Shown here: piece by piece, positions 14,001-25,400 of the stretch
Numbering within the stretch: position 1 is the stretch's first letter
How the letters are laid out: every line of letters begins with the position of its first letter
Assembly (NCBI GenBank): GCA_950295325.1
Contig: OX485809.1
Coordinates: 22,630,001-22,694,000, forward strand
From: Polytrichum commune
Taxonomy: Eukaryota; Streptophyta; Polytrichopsida; Polytrichales; Polytrichaceae
Direction: 5' to 3'
DNA length: 64,000 nucleotides
Position numbers and translations under genes: made by a program
The notes under the pieces: generated by a model
Told to the model about the DNA's origin: nothing
Databases searched by the model: none
The model's input: the letters and a program-made list of their open reading frames with translations, nothing else

Positions 14001-14875
14001 ATAACAAATATATCCCCAAACACCCGTAAACTCCTGCTATAAACAACTACATGTGATATCCTCAATATATATACCCGTGGTGATATCAAAAAAAAAAGGG
14101 TGATAGTAGTCCAACATTGATTCATACCTTACTCTCACAGGATCTACAAATACATCAATACAACAAGCTCACTTGTTATTGACTATGAACTGGGAACTTA
14201 TATGAAGATTTTTGAATGGTTTATAGACCCGAATGGTATCAAAAACAAGCATATCCTCAAACACCCCTACCCTACTGCTATAAAACAATCTGTAAACTCC
14301 TCAATGTCTATACCCGATTGGTATCAAAAAAAGGTGATACCAGTCCAACGTCGATCCAAAATTTACTCTCGCAGGGTATAAACATGCATCAATACACCAA
14401 GCTCACCTATTCTTGGTACCTATTCTTAACTTTGAGCTGGGAACTTTTATGAAGATTTTTGAATGGTTTATAGACCCGAATGGTATCAACAACAATTATA
14501 TCCCCAGGCACCCGCACCCTACTGCTATAAACAACTATATGTAAAATCCTCATTATATATACCCCGAGTGGAATCAAAAAAAAAGATAATACCAGACCAA
14601 CATTGATTCATACATTCCTCCGCACCGGTTATAAACATACATCAATACAACAAGCTCACCTTTTCTTGACTACGAACTGGGAACTTCTCAATGTCGCGGT
14701 GGTAATCAGCAATGAAATCCACCATCTGATGGGCATGCTTTCGAAACTCCTCCACTTCTAAAGGCCCGGTCAAGAATGACTTTGACCCCGCTTCGCTCCC
14801 CCTGATCACAACCCACCATAATTGACAACGTTGGAATTCAGAACATTGCAACAGTTATCATCACAAGCTATCCAT
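8065..14875 (-). CDS. AADC: Aromatic L-amino acid decarboxylase (Trp/Tyr decarboxylase family)
   Basis: PLP-dependent enzyme that turns aromatic amino acids into amines in the cytosol. Twelve exons, read from high to low coordinates: 14865-14875, 14660-14801, 13002-13074, 12314-12544, 11314-11498, 11065-11205, 10429-10488, 10143-10307, 9483-9604, 9039-9162, 8736-8873, 8065-8202. They total 1,530 nt and 509 residues with matching phases throughout, the usual family length. Landmarks: [48 protein letters not shown], and NPHKW with the PLP lysine near residue 322. The loop residue that separates decarboxylases (Tyr) from aldehyde synthases (Phe) is Tyr near 351 (QPEYLRN). Near 373 the pocket position is Gly (PLGRRF), which in flowering-plant enzymes goes with tryptophan-type rather than tyrosine-type substrates; that is inference. 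The first exon depends on a 63-nt intron. Introns hold tandem repeats and a C-run near 8482-8493. Confidence 0.93.
11546..12015. repeat. Two-copy tandem repeat (~235 bp) in an AADC intron
   Basis: Two diverged direct copies, about 11546-11770 and 11781-12012. Both start with CTCCTTGCTAAGTAAACC and share AAATGCATTGGCA, TTGGGTCCTCAACACT and an A-run followed by GGATAAC. They sit in the intron between the exons at 11314-11498 and 12314-12544. Confidence 0.75.
13420..14650. repeat. Tandem repeat array (~245-bp units) in an AADC intron
   Basis: A recurring segment with ATAGACCCGAATGGTATCAA, then ATATCC(T/C)CAAACACCC, CTGCTATAAA, a second GGTATCAA, and CAATACAACAAGCTCAC. Copies start near 13438, 13981, 14222 and 14470. 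The last three are spaced about 240-250 bp; the first is separated by an extra ~300 bp of other sequence. All lie in the 1.6-kb intron before exon 13002-13074. Confidence 0.75.
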
Positions 14876-14940
14876 GGTGCCACCTCCACCTCCTTGCAAC
14901 CTCCAATTATTCTCAAGTCTTTCCGAACGAACCTCTTCCT

Positions 14941-14950
14941 CTATTTATAG
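14941..14950 (-). promoter_or_regulatory. TATA box of the AADC gene
   Basis: Read on the minus strand this is CTATAAATAG. It lies about 66 nt upstream of the proposed ATG (14873-14875), which has a good context (GGCACCATGG). The spacing leaves a short 5' leader and supports this ATG as the start. Confidence 0.6.
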
Positions 14951-14975
14951 GAGCTCATTTGACTCCGCCTGGATG

Positions 14976-16659
14976 AAGGGGAGGGCTAATAGTGTGCCTA
15001 AACCCACGTCTCCGTTGTGTACCTTGCATTGACAGAATGTGCAATCTGTGGCTCGTAGAAAGGATTCTATGACCTTCATCACTACACTGGTTGAATTCCA
15101 TAAGCTGTCAATCATAGATCCAACCTTTGAGCATTTCTCTTCAATGAGAATCCCTCTGACATGATCACACTACCATAGTCCAGTTTGCAATTGCTAGACA
15201 CGACTAAGTTGAACCTGTAGGTTGCAAAGACATGAAGAACGCAATAACGATTTGCAGAAGTTCTTCACTTCTTTGTCCCAGTTATTATTCACCAACAAGA
15301 GCTTAACGGACCTCCAAGAAATGACATCTGAAAACTGAAGACACCAATGCCCAAGCGGTCGATGGATGGCATCAGTCTTATATGGCACCATGTACAGCAT
15401 GGAAAGCAAAATTGAAAAAAACCATCTAGCAAGCAAGTCCACTTGAAGAGAGAGGTTTGCAAATCTCCACTGCTTAACCTACATGCTGAGCACCAGAATC
15501 TCACAGCCCAACTCCACCTTCCCGAGCAATTAATGTGACTTCAATGTTTGCAACCAAGTTCTGAAATGAAAAATGCCAAGAGACACTGATGCCAAGGATT
15601 TCGAAATGCTTAACACGCCCACTAAGCTTACAGTAATGCTCTCGGCTCTCTATTTCAAAAGATTGGGGATGCTTCTGTTTCACCCACTTTCGGTGGGGGG
15701 TCAGTAACGAGGTCCACAAATGCCAAGGCTGGAAAAACCCCAACTTTTTCCGGCCGATGCATTGGGTTTTTGGTTTTAATGCAAAAAACCAGATTCCTAC
15801 CACACGCCACCACCATTGGCAGACATTGGGCCCTCTTCCTTGTAATCTCAACTTATTTGCAATAAAATCAAATAAAATCAGATTTTGTTAGACCCCATAT
15901 AATTGGGTTTTAAAAAAAAAACTATGTAAAAATCCAATTGTAAAGAACCGCGTGGTGCCAGCCTTGACAAATGCTCCGCCTAGGCCCACACCCTCCGCTA
16001 CCTAATATTTGTTGGTGGACATTAACCATCCCCCCCCCCCCCCCTCACGAACTTTCAGGGGGTGTCAAATCCGTGTTGGGGCAGCCCCCCAAAGTTCTTT
16101 TTAAAATTTCTGGACCCAACTGAAACCTGCTACCCGCCCCACCCAACTTCGGGGAAAGAAAAGAAAAGAGAGAGAGAGAAAAAACACACACACACACACA
16201 CACACACATTGCCCTTGCATTCTTGAAGGTCACTTGACTACGAATCCCATATTGAGTGCACATCACCTTCAAGGTCTAAAATCCAATATATATATATATA
16301 TGTGCACTTCCAATTAGTGAATAAGCGATTGATTGGGGTTTCATTCCGAAAGTGAAACCATCAATGAAGCACGTAATTAACTTGGCAGTCAAAAACATTA
16401 CAACATCCTCATTGACATGGCGGTTATAATTTTTGTGACTTACCATTTGAAATTATCTTTGTCCATCTGAAATGAAACTTAAATTAGTGTGTTGGTTTAG
16501 TATGTATAGTTTACAATATTTTAAGTAATGCCTTCTACTTTCACAAGTATTCATATGCATTCACTAGGACAAATCAAGGTCCTTTGGACTAGATATTGGA
16601 CTTCCTTCAATATAAATATCACCCAAGTATTTTTTGATTGCCTAGTCATTGTGGAGCGG
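14976..16659. other. Gene-free stretch with simple repeats
   Basis: I see no gene. Low-complexity tracts are a C-run at 16030-16044, a GA-rich tract near 16166-16179, a (CA)n run near 16183-16208 and an (AT)n run near 16286-16302. Open frames here have biased, non-protein-like composition. Confidence 0.6.
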
Positions 16660-16663
16660 TATA

Positions 16664-16796
16664 AATAGTCACTAGTCAAATGTGTCTTAGTCAATATATC
16701 ATAGTGTTCATTTGACTAAAGGGGCATTTGTATATTTGACTATACCTCCAACATGCATAATAGACTTTCACTAGTCAATGAAACATATGTACATTA
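16664..16796. repeat. GACTA/TAGTC array, left part
   Basis: About 130 bp with ATAGTCACTAGTCAAA, TTAGTCAA, TTTGACTAAA, TTTGACTATA and CACTAGTCAA. It ends in ATTA directly at the LTR start. Its style matches the arrays at 39565-39720 and 45565-45860. Confidence 0.55.
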
Positions 16797-16931
16797 TGTC
16801 ACGGTATGCGGCATCGGCGGCTGCACCTTATCTGTTGGGCTTCATTCATTTAGAGTTGGATGGATGAACCTTAGTTTTGGAAAGTGAGGCTCCTAAGTGA
16901 GGAGCCTCCTCCTTGGCTTGGCATTCTTGCC
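16797..16931 (+). repeat. Left LTR, 5' portion
   Basis: Its 135 bp align with the first 135 bp of the right LTR (39121-39255) at the same length with only scattered substitutions. It is interrupted after CATTCTTGCC by the Mutator-like element; the rest of the LTR resumes at 33429. Confidence 0.85.
16922..16931. repeat. Target-site duplication of the Mutator-like element, left copy
   Basis: CATTCTTGCC, repeated exactly at 33429-33438. The undisturbed LTR at 39246-39255 has it once. Mutator-superfamily duplications are usually 9-11 bp. Confidence 0.85.
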
Positions 16932-17010
16932 GGGAAACTCAAGTATGTGAGCGTAGAGCGGAGAGCGGAAAGCAGAGAGCAGCGTTTGGAGAGCGGAGAG
17001 TAGAAATTTT
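16932..17010 (+). repeat. Left terminal inverted repeat of the Mutator-like element
   Basis: Starts GGGAAACTCAAG and then TATGTGAGCGTAGAGCGGAG, followed by repeats of GAGAGCGGA. The reverse complement of 33345-33428 starts GGACGACACTTG and then has the same TATGTGAGCGTAGAGCGGAG, also followed by GAGAGCGGA-type repeats. The best matching core is 25-30 bp. Confidence 0.8.
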
Positions 17011-17305
17011 TGGTATAAATTTTGACCAAAAATGGGTGTATTACCGTGGGTTCAGGGGGTATTAGTAGAAACATTTGTTGAAAAGGGAGCCCAATTCCGT
17101 TGAAATATACATAAATTAGGGCTGACGTCAGCACTATGTGAGCCCAATATCATGCCCACATGCGTTCTTAACATTAAAACTTATAAAGCCCTTGGTGGTG
17201 AGTGTTTGATTAAGGAGGTTCATATGTCAGGGGTGGAATTAGATTTAAATGGCCTTCAGTCAAGCATAAGGTTAGCCTAGATGGGAGCCTCATGTGAGTA
17301 GTTGT

Positions 17306-17660
17306 GTGAGGCACCCAATTTTTATTGGAATGGGTTTATGCTACATTGTTTTGTGATTAGCGGTTAAGATTGTGATAGCCATATTGTTTAGGGATACTTA
17401 AACTATACTTAAGGGCTAATCCACAAACTAATTAGATTAGCAGTAATAAATGAAGAATGCAATGCGGGTAGTATGAATTGGAGTGTATTGTATGGTGTAC
17501 AACTTAAGTATTATTGAAAACTTATGATTTAAGGAAACAAGGAGGAGGTGTGTGAGGCAGCAATTTTTTATTGGAATGGGTGTATGCTAGATTGTTTTGT
17601 GACTAGAAGTTAAGAGATCCGAACAATGAAGAAAAAATGAAGAATGCAATGCGGGTTGAC
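17306..17660. repeat. Two-copy direct repeat (~243-bp spacing) inside the Mutator-like element
   Basis: GTGTGAGGCA, then TTTTATTGGAATGGGT and TGCTA-ATTGTTTTGTGA, occur at about 17306-17370 and again at 17549-17612. AATGAAGAATGCAATGCGGGT also appears twice (near 17448 and 17636). It looks like an internal tandem duplication. Confidence 0.65.
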
Positions 17661-17795
17661 ATTATGAATATGAAATAATGGAGAGAAAGAATGAGACTTG
17701 CGCCGGATATCAAAAATAAAACCAACACACAACTTTTTTTAAAGCCGGAAAACAACAACAAACTGAGTTATAATCTCCAAAACCAAAATGATAAA

Positions 17796-20700
17796 CTAAG
17801 GGCTTGGAGAACATTCCCTATCACTCTCCTCACCCTCATTTGCTTCTAACAAGAAAAGATTTCGTGTTCCACGCAAGAAATGACGAACGCGAGGAGGAGG
17901 TGGGGACTCCGCCTTCGCAAAGCAATCCGCCATTGCACTAGCATACGGGGGAAGCTCAACTGGCTTCGGAGGACTTGAAAACATGTCTCGACGAATGACT
18001 GCGTCATCCGATGGCTCTCTAAACACCCAAGCAAAAGGATTAAAAACAGGATGACACTGGAAAATGAGAACCTGAAATCAAGGCAAACATGGCAAAATAT
18101 AGAAAACAAACTTACGCACAAAGGAATCCGAATGTCCGTTTGGTCATCTTCTGAGGAGGATCAAAGATAGATGTAGACGGTGCGGCAACTGAGCGAGATA
18201 TACGCGCAGGCTGGGAATCGCGCATTGGGAGTAGGAGTGCATTGAAAATGATGGGGTCACTCTCAAGGGCCACAATATGCCGCTCAAGGGAGCGACATGC
18301 TGTAATCGAACCACCTAAAGCAAAGAGAGGTAAAAGGTTAGTATGGAAACTAGTCAAGAAAAAATAACGGAAAATTAAAAGTAAGGATGAAGTTGAAAAA
18401 GAAGGCGTACCTACACCACACTGCCAGTCCATAATAACATCATTCTTATCGGTGAGAGTAGCGAGAAAGATGGAAAAAAAAACCATGATGTTTCTCACGG
18501 GCACCTCGCCAAGGTACCCCATCACTGCGCATCGCCTAGCTCTTCTCATCGGTGAAGGTATTTAACCATCCATCTCGCTGGAGGTTGTAACCATACTCTT
18601 GCATGGCCTCCTCCCGCACTCTAAGAACGGAGTTAACATGAACAAGAACCTTGATGCTGAACTTCCGAGTCTGCAACAATGAATACGAATTCATAAGACT
18701 CATTTGAATTGAAATGAGAAGCAATACGAAAGCGGAAGAGAGGGAGAGTTGTTTACCACTCCAGAGGGAACAATGGGAGATTGGAGGTCCAAATCATTCA
18801 TTCCGAACCAATCTTTGGCGACGTAGAAGTCGTAAGTGTGTGCCCAATCGAAAATACTCCTAGAAACACTGGCACTCGTACAATGGGCAAGGACAAGGAC
18901 ACCATGATCATAGAGGTTAGATTTCGCAAATGCAAAAAGACACTCATAGTATGATTCATGGAGCTTGTTCCAAGCAGAAACATCGGTGGAGATGTTGGGC
19001 ACCGGCAAATTCTCGGGAATGTCGGCGAAGAGCAAATCGAGGCCCTTGTGAGTTGTAGTCGAGGTATTCACACGGGAACGACCTTCCCCAACTTGCAATT
19101 AAAACTTCATGAGAAAACAAGAAGGAAAAAAAAAAGCAAACCAAAGGAAAGAAAATTGAGAATTGACGAAGGAAAGTATACAAACCTTGGCAATGAACTC
19201 TTAGATGCGGTTATATGCGGGGAGGGGACCTCCGGAAACCTCGGAATCCAACATTAGTTGAACCATGTCCACATTTTCGATGAGGGCAAGCGTGTTAGGC
19301 GACTCCAAAGAGGTGGCACTGGTATCCAAGAGAGCGGCATTCCTCTTGCGAGGCAAGGAGAGGAGAGAAGTGCCACTGTGAGATGGAGTGGCAAGAGATT
19401 GTGGACGAAATGCCGATGGAGTACCAGAGGGGGCAAGAGAGGGAGCAACGGAGGGAGCAACGGAGGGAGCGATAGATGGACTGTGTGGGAAGGTGGGTGG
19501 CTCAACCGGGGTATTTGAAGCAAACCGAGTGAGAACTTGGGAAGATATTTGCGTGGCGGTCTTCTTTGCTCTGTTCTTTCCCCTTGGTGCTTTAGGCGGA
19601 GGAGGGGGAAGTTCAACAATGTCAGGCTCCTCAAAAGTGACAATGTTATCATCCGGAGCACTACCCACAAGGCTAGCAAACAAAGCCTTCTCTTCTCCGG
19701 TGACAAATCCTGCAGCACAATCCAAGTATCATCCACCACCCTGCAAGTGCAATTCGGAGAACTTGTTTGTTTGCGCGGTCGTGTACACGCAGAGGCTAGA
19801 AAAAACGTTCACCCAGTCCGAGAAATAGGCGGGCAAGGAAGATGATGCTAATGCATTCTTTACAACCAACTCTCTCATGATATACCTACATGACAAAACA
19901 AGAATATAAGAAAACCAAGAAAACGAGCAAAAAATGAGAATAAGGAGAGGTGCAAAGTGGAGGATAGATGTATTACTGATAGACCACATGCTTGATAGCG
20001 AGAGCCCCCTCCTTGAACTCCAAGAGATTATCACCTTTGGCAAAGGGAATGTCAGGCTTATCGCCGAGGTAAGACTTGGAGGCCTTGTCCCAAAAGACAA
20101 TTCGCCAATGATCAACGTACTCACGAGGGCGCAAGATAGTTTCCGATGCGTCCCAGTCAATGTCAACGGAGAGGCTCTCCTCCAAGGTCTCAATGTCAAC
20201 CGCGACTTCCTTCTCCAACTGCATAGAGGGAGATGATTAGATATGAGACAACTAGAATAAAGGAAAATTAAAATGAAGAAGGCCGAGGGATGGATTTACC
20301 TGAGCCCAGAAAGACGCCCTGTGTAGCCAGTCGTCCAAAGCCCTCTCCCTCATAGGCTTGTCGACGGGGAACTTGTTATCCAACCTTTCACGAAGGGGGG
20401 CGTTCCACCAGTGAAGCCACTTAGCTTTGAACGAAGCTTCACCGGGCATGTGACAATTTTTTGCAATTTTTCAATTGTCATGTCCGTCGAAGAGAACTCA
20501 TTAAAATGGCGGTCAATCTGTGCACGTATAAAAAGTAATTTGAATTCAAGAGAGTACTAGAGTTCAAGAGTGATTTGAGTGATTTGAGTTCAAGATAGTT
20601 CAAGAGGAACATTTATAGCATTGGAAATATGAAAATCACGACAAGATACCTCAAAAAAGAAAACATCTCCATTGTCAGGGTGTGCAACGGATATGTATTT

Positions 20701-22186
20701 CTCAAAAGAACGTGCCCGAAATTCTTGATTGTTCTCTCTTGGGCCTTGGTCATAACATTCCAAATCTCAGTGGCCGACCTCTCCGCAACAAGTGTGGTCT
20801 CATGGTAATGTCTCACTGCAAGGTCCGCTTGAGCCGAAATGTCTCTCTACAAGAAATGACCTTGTGAGCCAATATAATCGGCATGTAAATTATCTATGTT
20901 GGAAGCTCTAAATGATTGAAAATTAAAAAACCATACCTTGTAAAGAAACTTAACGAAAACATCCGCCGTCAAGTTGTACCAAGTTGGGCGACTGTCCTTT
21001 ATCTTCTCGCATACTTTGTAGTCAGTTGGAGATATGAGATCCTTAAAGGTCGACAAATCCAACCTCCCAAAAGTGCGGATTCGAAGGAGCTTGGCCGGAA
21101 TGTTTGTCTTCACATAATCATGCTCGGTTGACCTGAGAGAAAAGATGTGAGGAACGTCCAGTGAAAAAAATGGAAAAAAATTGAAACAAATGTGGAAAAA
21201 AAATGGAAAAAAAATGAGTGAGCTTACCAATTAATGTCATTCATGGCATTGAGGAATACACCGGTGTATCCCTTAGGGTCAAGAACAATGCAATCCACCG
21301 AAATATGTCAACTCTTGTCATCGGCGTGGTGGTTATTGATGTGCCTCCACCACGCGGTGAGACGATGATTGCCTTCCAAGACGAAGAACATATTCCCGGC
21401 GAAATGTACAAGATCCGGATCCTCCTTGAGCTTGGCGTCAAAATCTGCGGAGGCCTCTTGCCAGAGAGGGCTTCAAGAGGCCATAATGCCAGGGGGAATG
21501 GGGAGGTCCACGCCAACGTCATTGAAAGCAGACACTTAAAGAACCCGATCACCCTCTCGGTATCCCATTACAAATTCACATTCCAAGCGCTGCACCTCAA
21601 CCTCACTGATAGGACGGACGAGAGGGAGGACTCTCAAGCGGCACAAAGGAATGGATAAGCGGGACTTACCGGTTGGCTTAATCCGGAGGCGTTGGATAAC
21701 ACCAATGGAGTCCTCCTTTTGTGATTTCCGAAGCTCAAGCTCACACACCACAGGATCCGTGTCCACAACTGCCTGTACGGCATCTTGGCTCATTGCGAGA
21801 GCCTAAAAAAAACACAAACAATAAAACCATGCTTAGAAAACTAGAACTCAAAACTTACTCAACAACTTACTCAACAACTTACTCAACAACTATCCAACTC
21901 ACATCTCCTTGCAATAGGCCTTGCGAAGTGAGACTCTCAACCTGGACGGCTTCAACTTCAACCGCGGGGGCCGCAAGAACAACATCCTCTCCAGATTGGG
22001 GTTGCGATTGCGCAACCTGAAAAGAGTTCGAATCCTAAGAACATGGAGAAAATTAGAATTTCCCAAAGGAAAGTCAATATCTTCGTAACTATAAAGAAAC
22101 AAATACTCACAAACTATTTTGAATTCAAAGTAATTCAATTATGAAAAAGGTACCAAACGAGAACCGACCACATTCAAATCCGCCAT
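17796..22186 (-). pseudogene. ParB-like / DNA methyltransferase-like cargo gene, broken
   Basis: Multi-exon minus-strand stretch. Segments read: 22154-22186 (ATG), 21903-22016, 21228-21802, 20937-21132, 20650-20846, ~20300-20517, ~19990-20218, ~19737-19885, a Pro/Ser-rich linker ~19201-19705, 18757 to ~19090, ~18536-18670, 18411 to ~18500, ~18120-18314 and 17796-18026. Segment 21228-21802 has ParB/sulfiredoxin features (IPLCRLRVLPLVRPISE, then FVLEGNHRLTAWW). Segment 18757-19090 has GLDLLFADIPENLP in the place of a DPPY motif, then LYDHGVLVLAHC. The segments at ~18500-18411 and 18314-18120 read GEVPVRNIMVFFS and DVIMDWQCG, then GGSITACRSLERHIVALESD, like the DPFxGxG S-adenosylmethionine motif. 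The order IV then I is that of beta-class DNA amino-methyltransferases. In-frame stops at 21536-21538, 21473-21475 and 21308-21310, a frame break near 20460-20480 and another near 18540 argue for a pseudogene. Confidence 0.6.
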
Positions 22187-22489
22187 CACGATGAAATAGA
22201 AGGTGTCACACGTCCTCGGTTGGAAGCCTACATTCCGTACCTTAGTCTTGTTAATCAATGAAGAACATTTAGATTATCCAACCAACGACCTCGGTAGAGA
22301 GGCTTCATTACATCCTCAAGATTAAACATCCAAAAACAATACAAGGCCGAGAGCAAAGTACACATAAATAAGAGGCCTCTCCCCATAGCTAATTCTTATG
22401 CACAACACAAAGCAAGAAATGGCCGAATGCAAAGTCAAGTGGCCAACTCAAGTATACATAACATTTTGATATTTCTACCACTAACCTAC

Positions 22490-25400
22490 CTACGAATGAG
22501 AGGCCTCGGATCCGAGGCCTCTTCCCATACATCCTCCTTATGCACTACCCAAAACAAGAAGGCCGAGAGAAATATTACATGCACATAATAGTTTAACTTT
22601 TCAAGCACATACATTGACCCTAAAATGAGGCCTCGGATCCGAGGCCTCTTCCCAATCCTCCTCCTTATGCACTATCCAAAACAAGAAGGCCGAGAGCAAT
22701 CTTACATGCACATAACATTTTAACTTTTCAAGCACATACATTGACCCATAAATGAGGCCTCAGATCGGAGGACTCTTCCGAATACTCTTCCTTATGCAAT
22801 AAATAATACAGAAAATGGCCGAGAGCATTCAAATATGAACATAACATTTTAAATTTTCAAGCACATACCTTGACCCATAAATGAGGCCTCAGATCCGAGG
22901 ACTCTTCCGAATACTCTTCCTTATGCAATAAATAATACAGAAAATGGCCGAGAGCATTCAAATATGAACATAACATTTTAAGTTTTCAAGCACATACATT
23001 GACTAAAAAATGAGGCCTCGGATCCGAGGCCTCTTCCCAAAGCTCATCCTTATGCACTACCCAAAACATCAACCCCGAGAGCTTTCAAATATGGACATAA
23101 CATTTTGATTTTTCAAACATGAATCTTGCCTAAAAATTGAGGCCTCGGATCCGAGGCCTCTTCCGAATGCTCTTCCTTATGCAATACATACTACAGAAAA
23201 TGGCCGAGAGGATTCACATATGCACATAACATTTTAAGTTTTCAAGCATAAATATTGACACAAACATGAAGCCTCGCATCCGAGGCCTCTTCCAAAAGCA
23301 CATACTTATTCACTACCCAAAGCAAGAAGGCCGAGAGCATTCAAATATGAACATAACATTTTAAGTTTTCAAGCACATACCTTGACTAAAAAATGAGGCC
23401 TCGGATCCGAGGCCTCTTCCGAATGCCCTTCCTTATGCACTACATAATACAGAAAAATACCGAGAACATTGAAATATGAACATAACATTTTTAAGTTTTC
23501 AAGCACATATTTTGACTCAAAAAAGAGGCCTCGGGTCCGAGGCCTCTTCCGAATGCCCTTCCTTATACACTACATACTACAGAAAATGGCCGAGAGCTTT
23601 CAAATATGGACCTAACATTTTGATTTTTCAAACATGAATCTTGCCTAAAAAATGAGGCCTCGGATCCGAGGCCTCTTCCGAATGTTCTTCCTTATGCAAT
23701 ACATACTACAGAAAATGGCCGAGAGCATTCAAATTTGCACATAACATTTTGATTTTTCAAGCTTAAATATTGACACAAACATGAGCCCTCGGATCCAAGG
23801 CCTCTTCCCAAAGCACCTACTTATTCACTACCCAAAACAAGAAGGCCGAGAACATTCAAATATGAACATAACATTTTAAGTTTTCAAGCACATACCTTGA
23901 CTAAAAAATGAGGCCTCGAATCCGAGGCCTCTTCCGAATGCCCTTCCTTATGTAATACATACTACAGAAAATGGCCGAGAGCTTTCAAATATGGACATAA
24001 CATTTTGATTTTTCAAACATGAATCTTACCTAAAAAATGAGGCCTCGGATCCGAGGCCTCTTCCGAATGCTCTTCCTTATGCAATACATACTACAGAAAA
24101 GGGCCGAGAGCATTCAAATCTGCACATAATATTTTGATTTTTCAAGCTTAAATATTGACACAAACATGAGGCCTCGGATCCGAGGCCTCTTCCCAAAGCA
24201 CCTACTTATTCACTACCCAAAACAAGAAGGCCGAGAGCATTCAAATATGAACATAACATTTTAAGTTTTCAAGCACATACCTTGATTAAAAAATGAGGCC
24301 TCGGATCTGAGGCCTCTTCCAAATGCCCTTCCTTATGCACTATATACTACAGAAAATGGCCGAGAGCATTCAAATATGAACATAACATTTTAAGTTTTTA
24401 ACACATACCTTGACTAAAAAATGAGGCCTCGGATCTGAGGCCTCTTCCGAATGCCCTTCCTTATGCACTACCCAAAACAAGAACCCCGAGAGCTTTCAAG
24501 TATGGACATAACATTTTGATTTTTCAAACATGAATCTTGCCTAAAAAATGAGGCCTTGGATCCGAGGCCTCTTCCGAATGCTCTTCCTTATACAATACAT
24601 ACTACAAAAAATGGCCGAAAGCATTCACATATACACATAACATTTTAAGTTTTCCAGCACATACCTCGACTAAAAAATGAGGCCTCGGATCCAAGGCCTC
24701 TTCCGAATGCCCTTCCTTATGCACTACCCAAAACAAGAACCCCGAGAGCTTTCAAGTATGGACATAACATTTTGATTTTTCAAACATGAATCTTGCCTAA
24801 AAAATGAGGCCTCGGATCCGAGGCATCTTCCGAATGCTCTTCCTTATACACTACATACTACAGAAAATGGCCGAGAGCTTTCAAATATGGACATAAGATT
24901 TTGATTTTTCAAACATGAATCTTGCCTCAAAAATGTGGCCTCGGATCCGAGCCTCTTCCCAAAGCTCCTCCTTATGAACTACCCAAAACATGAAGGCCGA
25001 GAGCATTCAAATATGAACATAACATTTTGAGTTTTCATACATGAATCTTGGCTAAAAAATGAGGCCTCTTCCGAATGCTCCCCTTATGCACTATCCAAAC
25101 CACGAAGGCCGAGAGCAATCTTTTCATGCACATTACATTTTGAATTTTCAAGCACACCGAGAGTACGGAATGGCCGAGAGTAAGGTCCTAGCAAACAGTA
25201 TGGAATGGCCTAGAGTAAGGAATGGCCGACAGAAAATGGCCGAGAGCTTTCAAATATGGACATAACATTTTAAGTTTTCAACACATACCTCGACTCAAAA
25301 ATGAGGCCTCGGATCCGAGGCCTCTTCCGAATGCCCTTCCTTATGCACTACCCAAAACAAGAACCCCGAGAGCATTCAAATATGCACAGAAGATTTTGAT

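Noticed and set aside
15501-15851. Minus-strand open frame of 116 codons
   Set aside because: No recognisable domain, no splice or start context, and composition looks random.
19201-19725. Independent Pro/Ser-rich protein gene
   Set aside because: It fits better as the linker between the ParB-like and methyltransferase-like parts of the cargo gene; no separate start context.
21218-21658. Plus-strand open frame of 146 codons
   Set aside because: Antisense shadow of the ParB-like exon; no protein features of its own.
17796-22186. Bacterial contamination as the source of the ParB/methyltransferase-like sequence
   Set aside because: It has GT-AG introns, lies within a bounded Mutator-like element, and is flanked by plant sequence on both sides.
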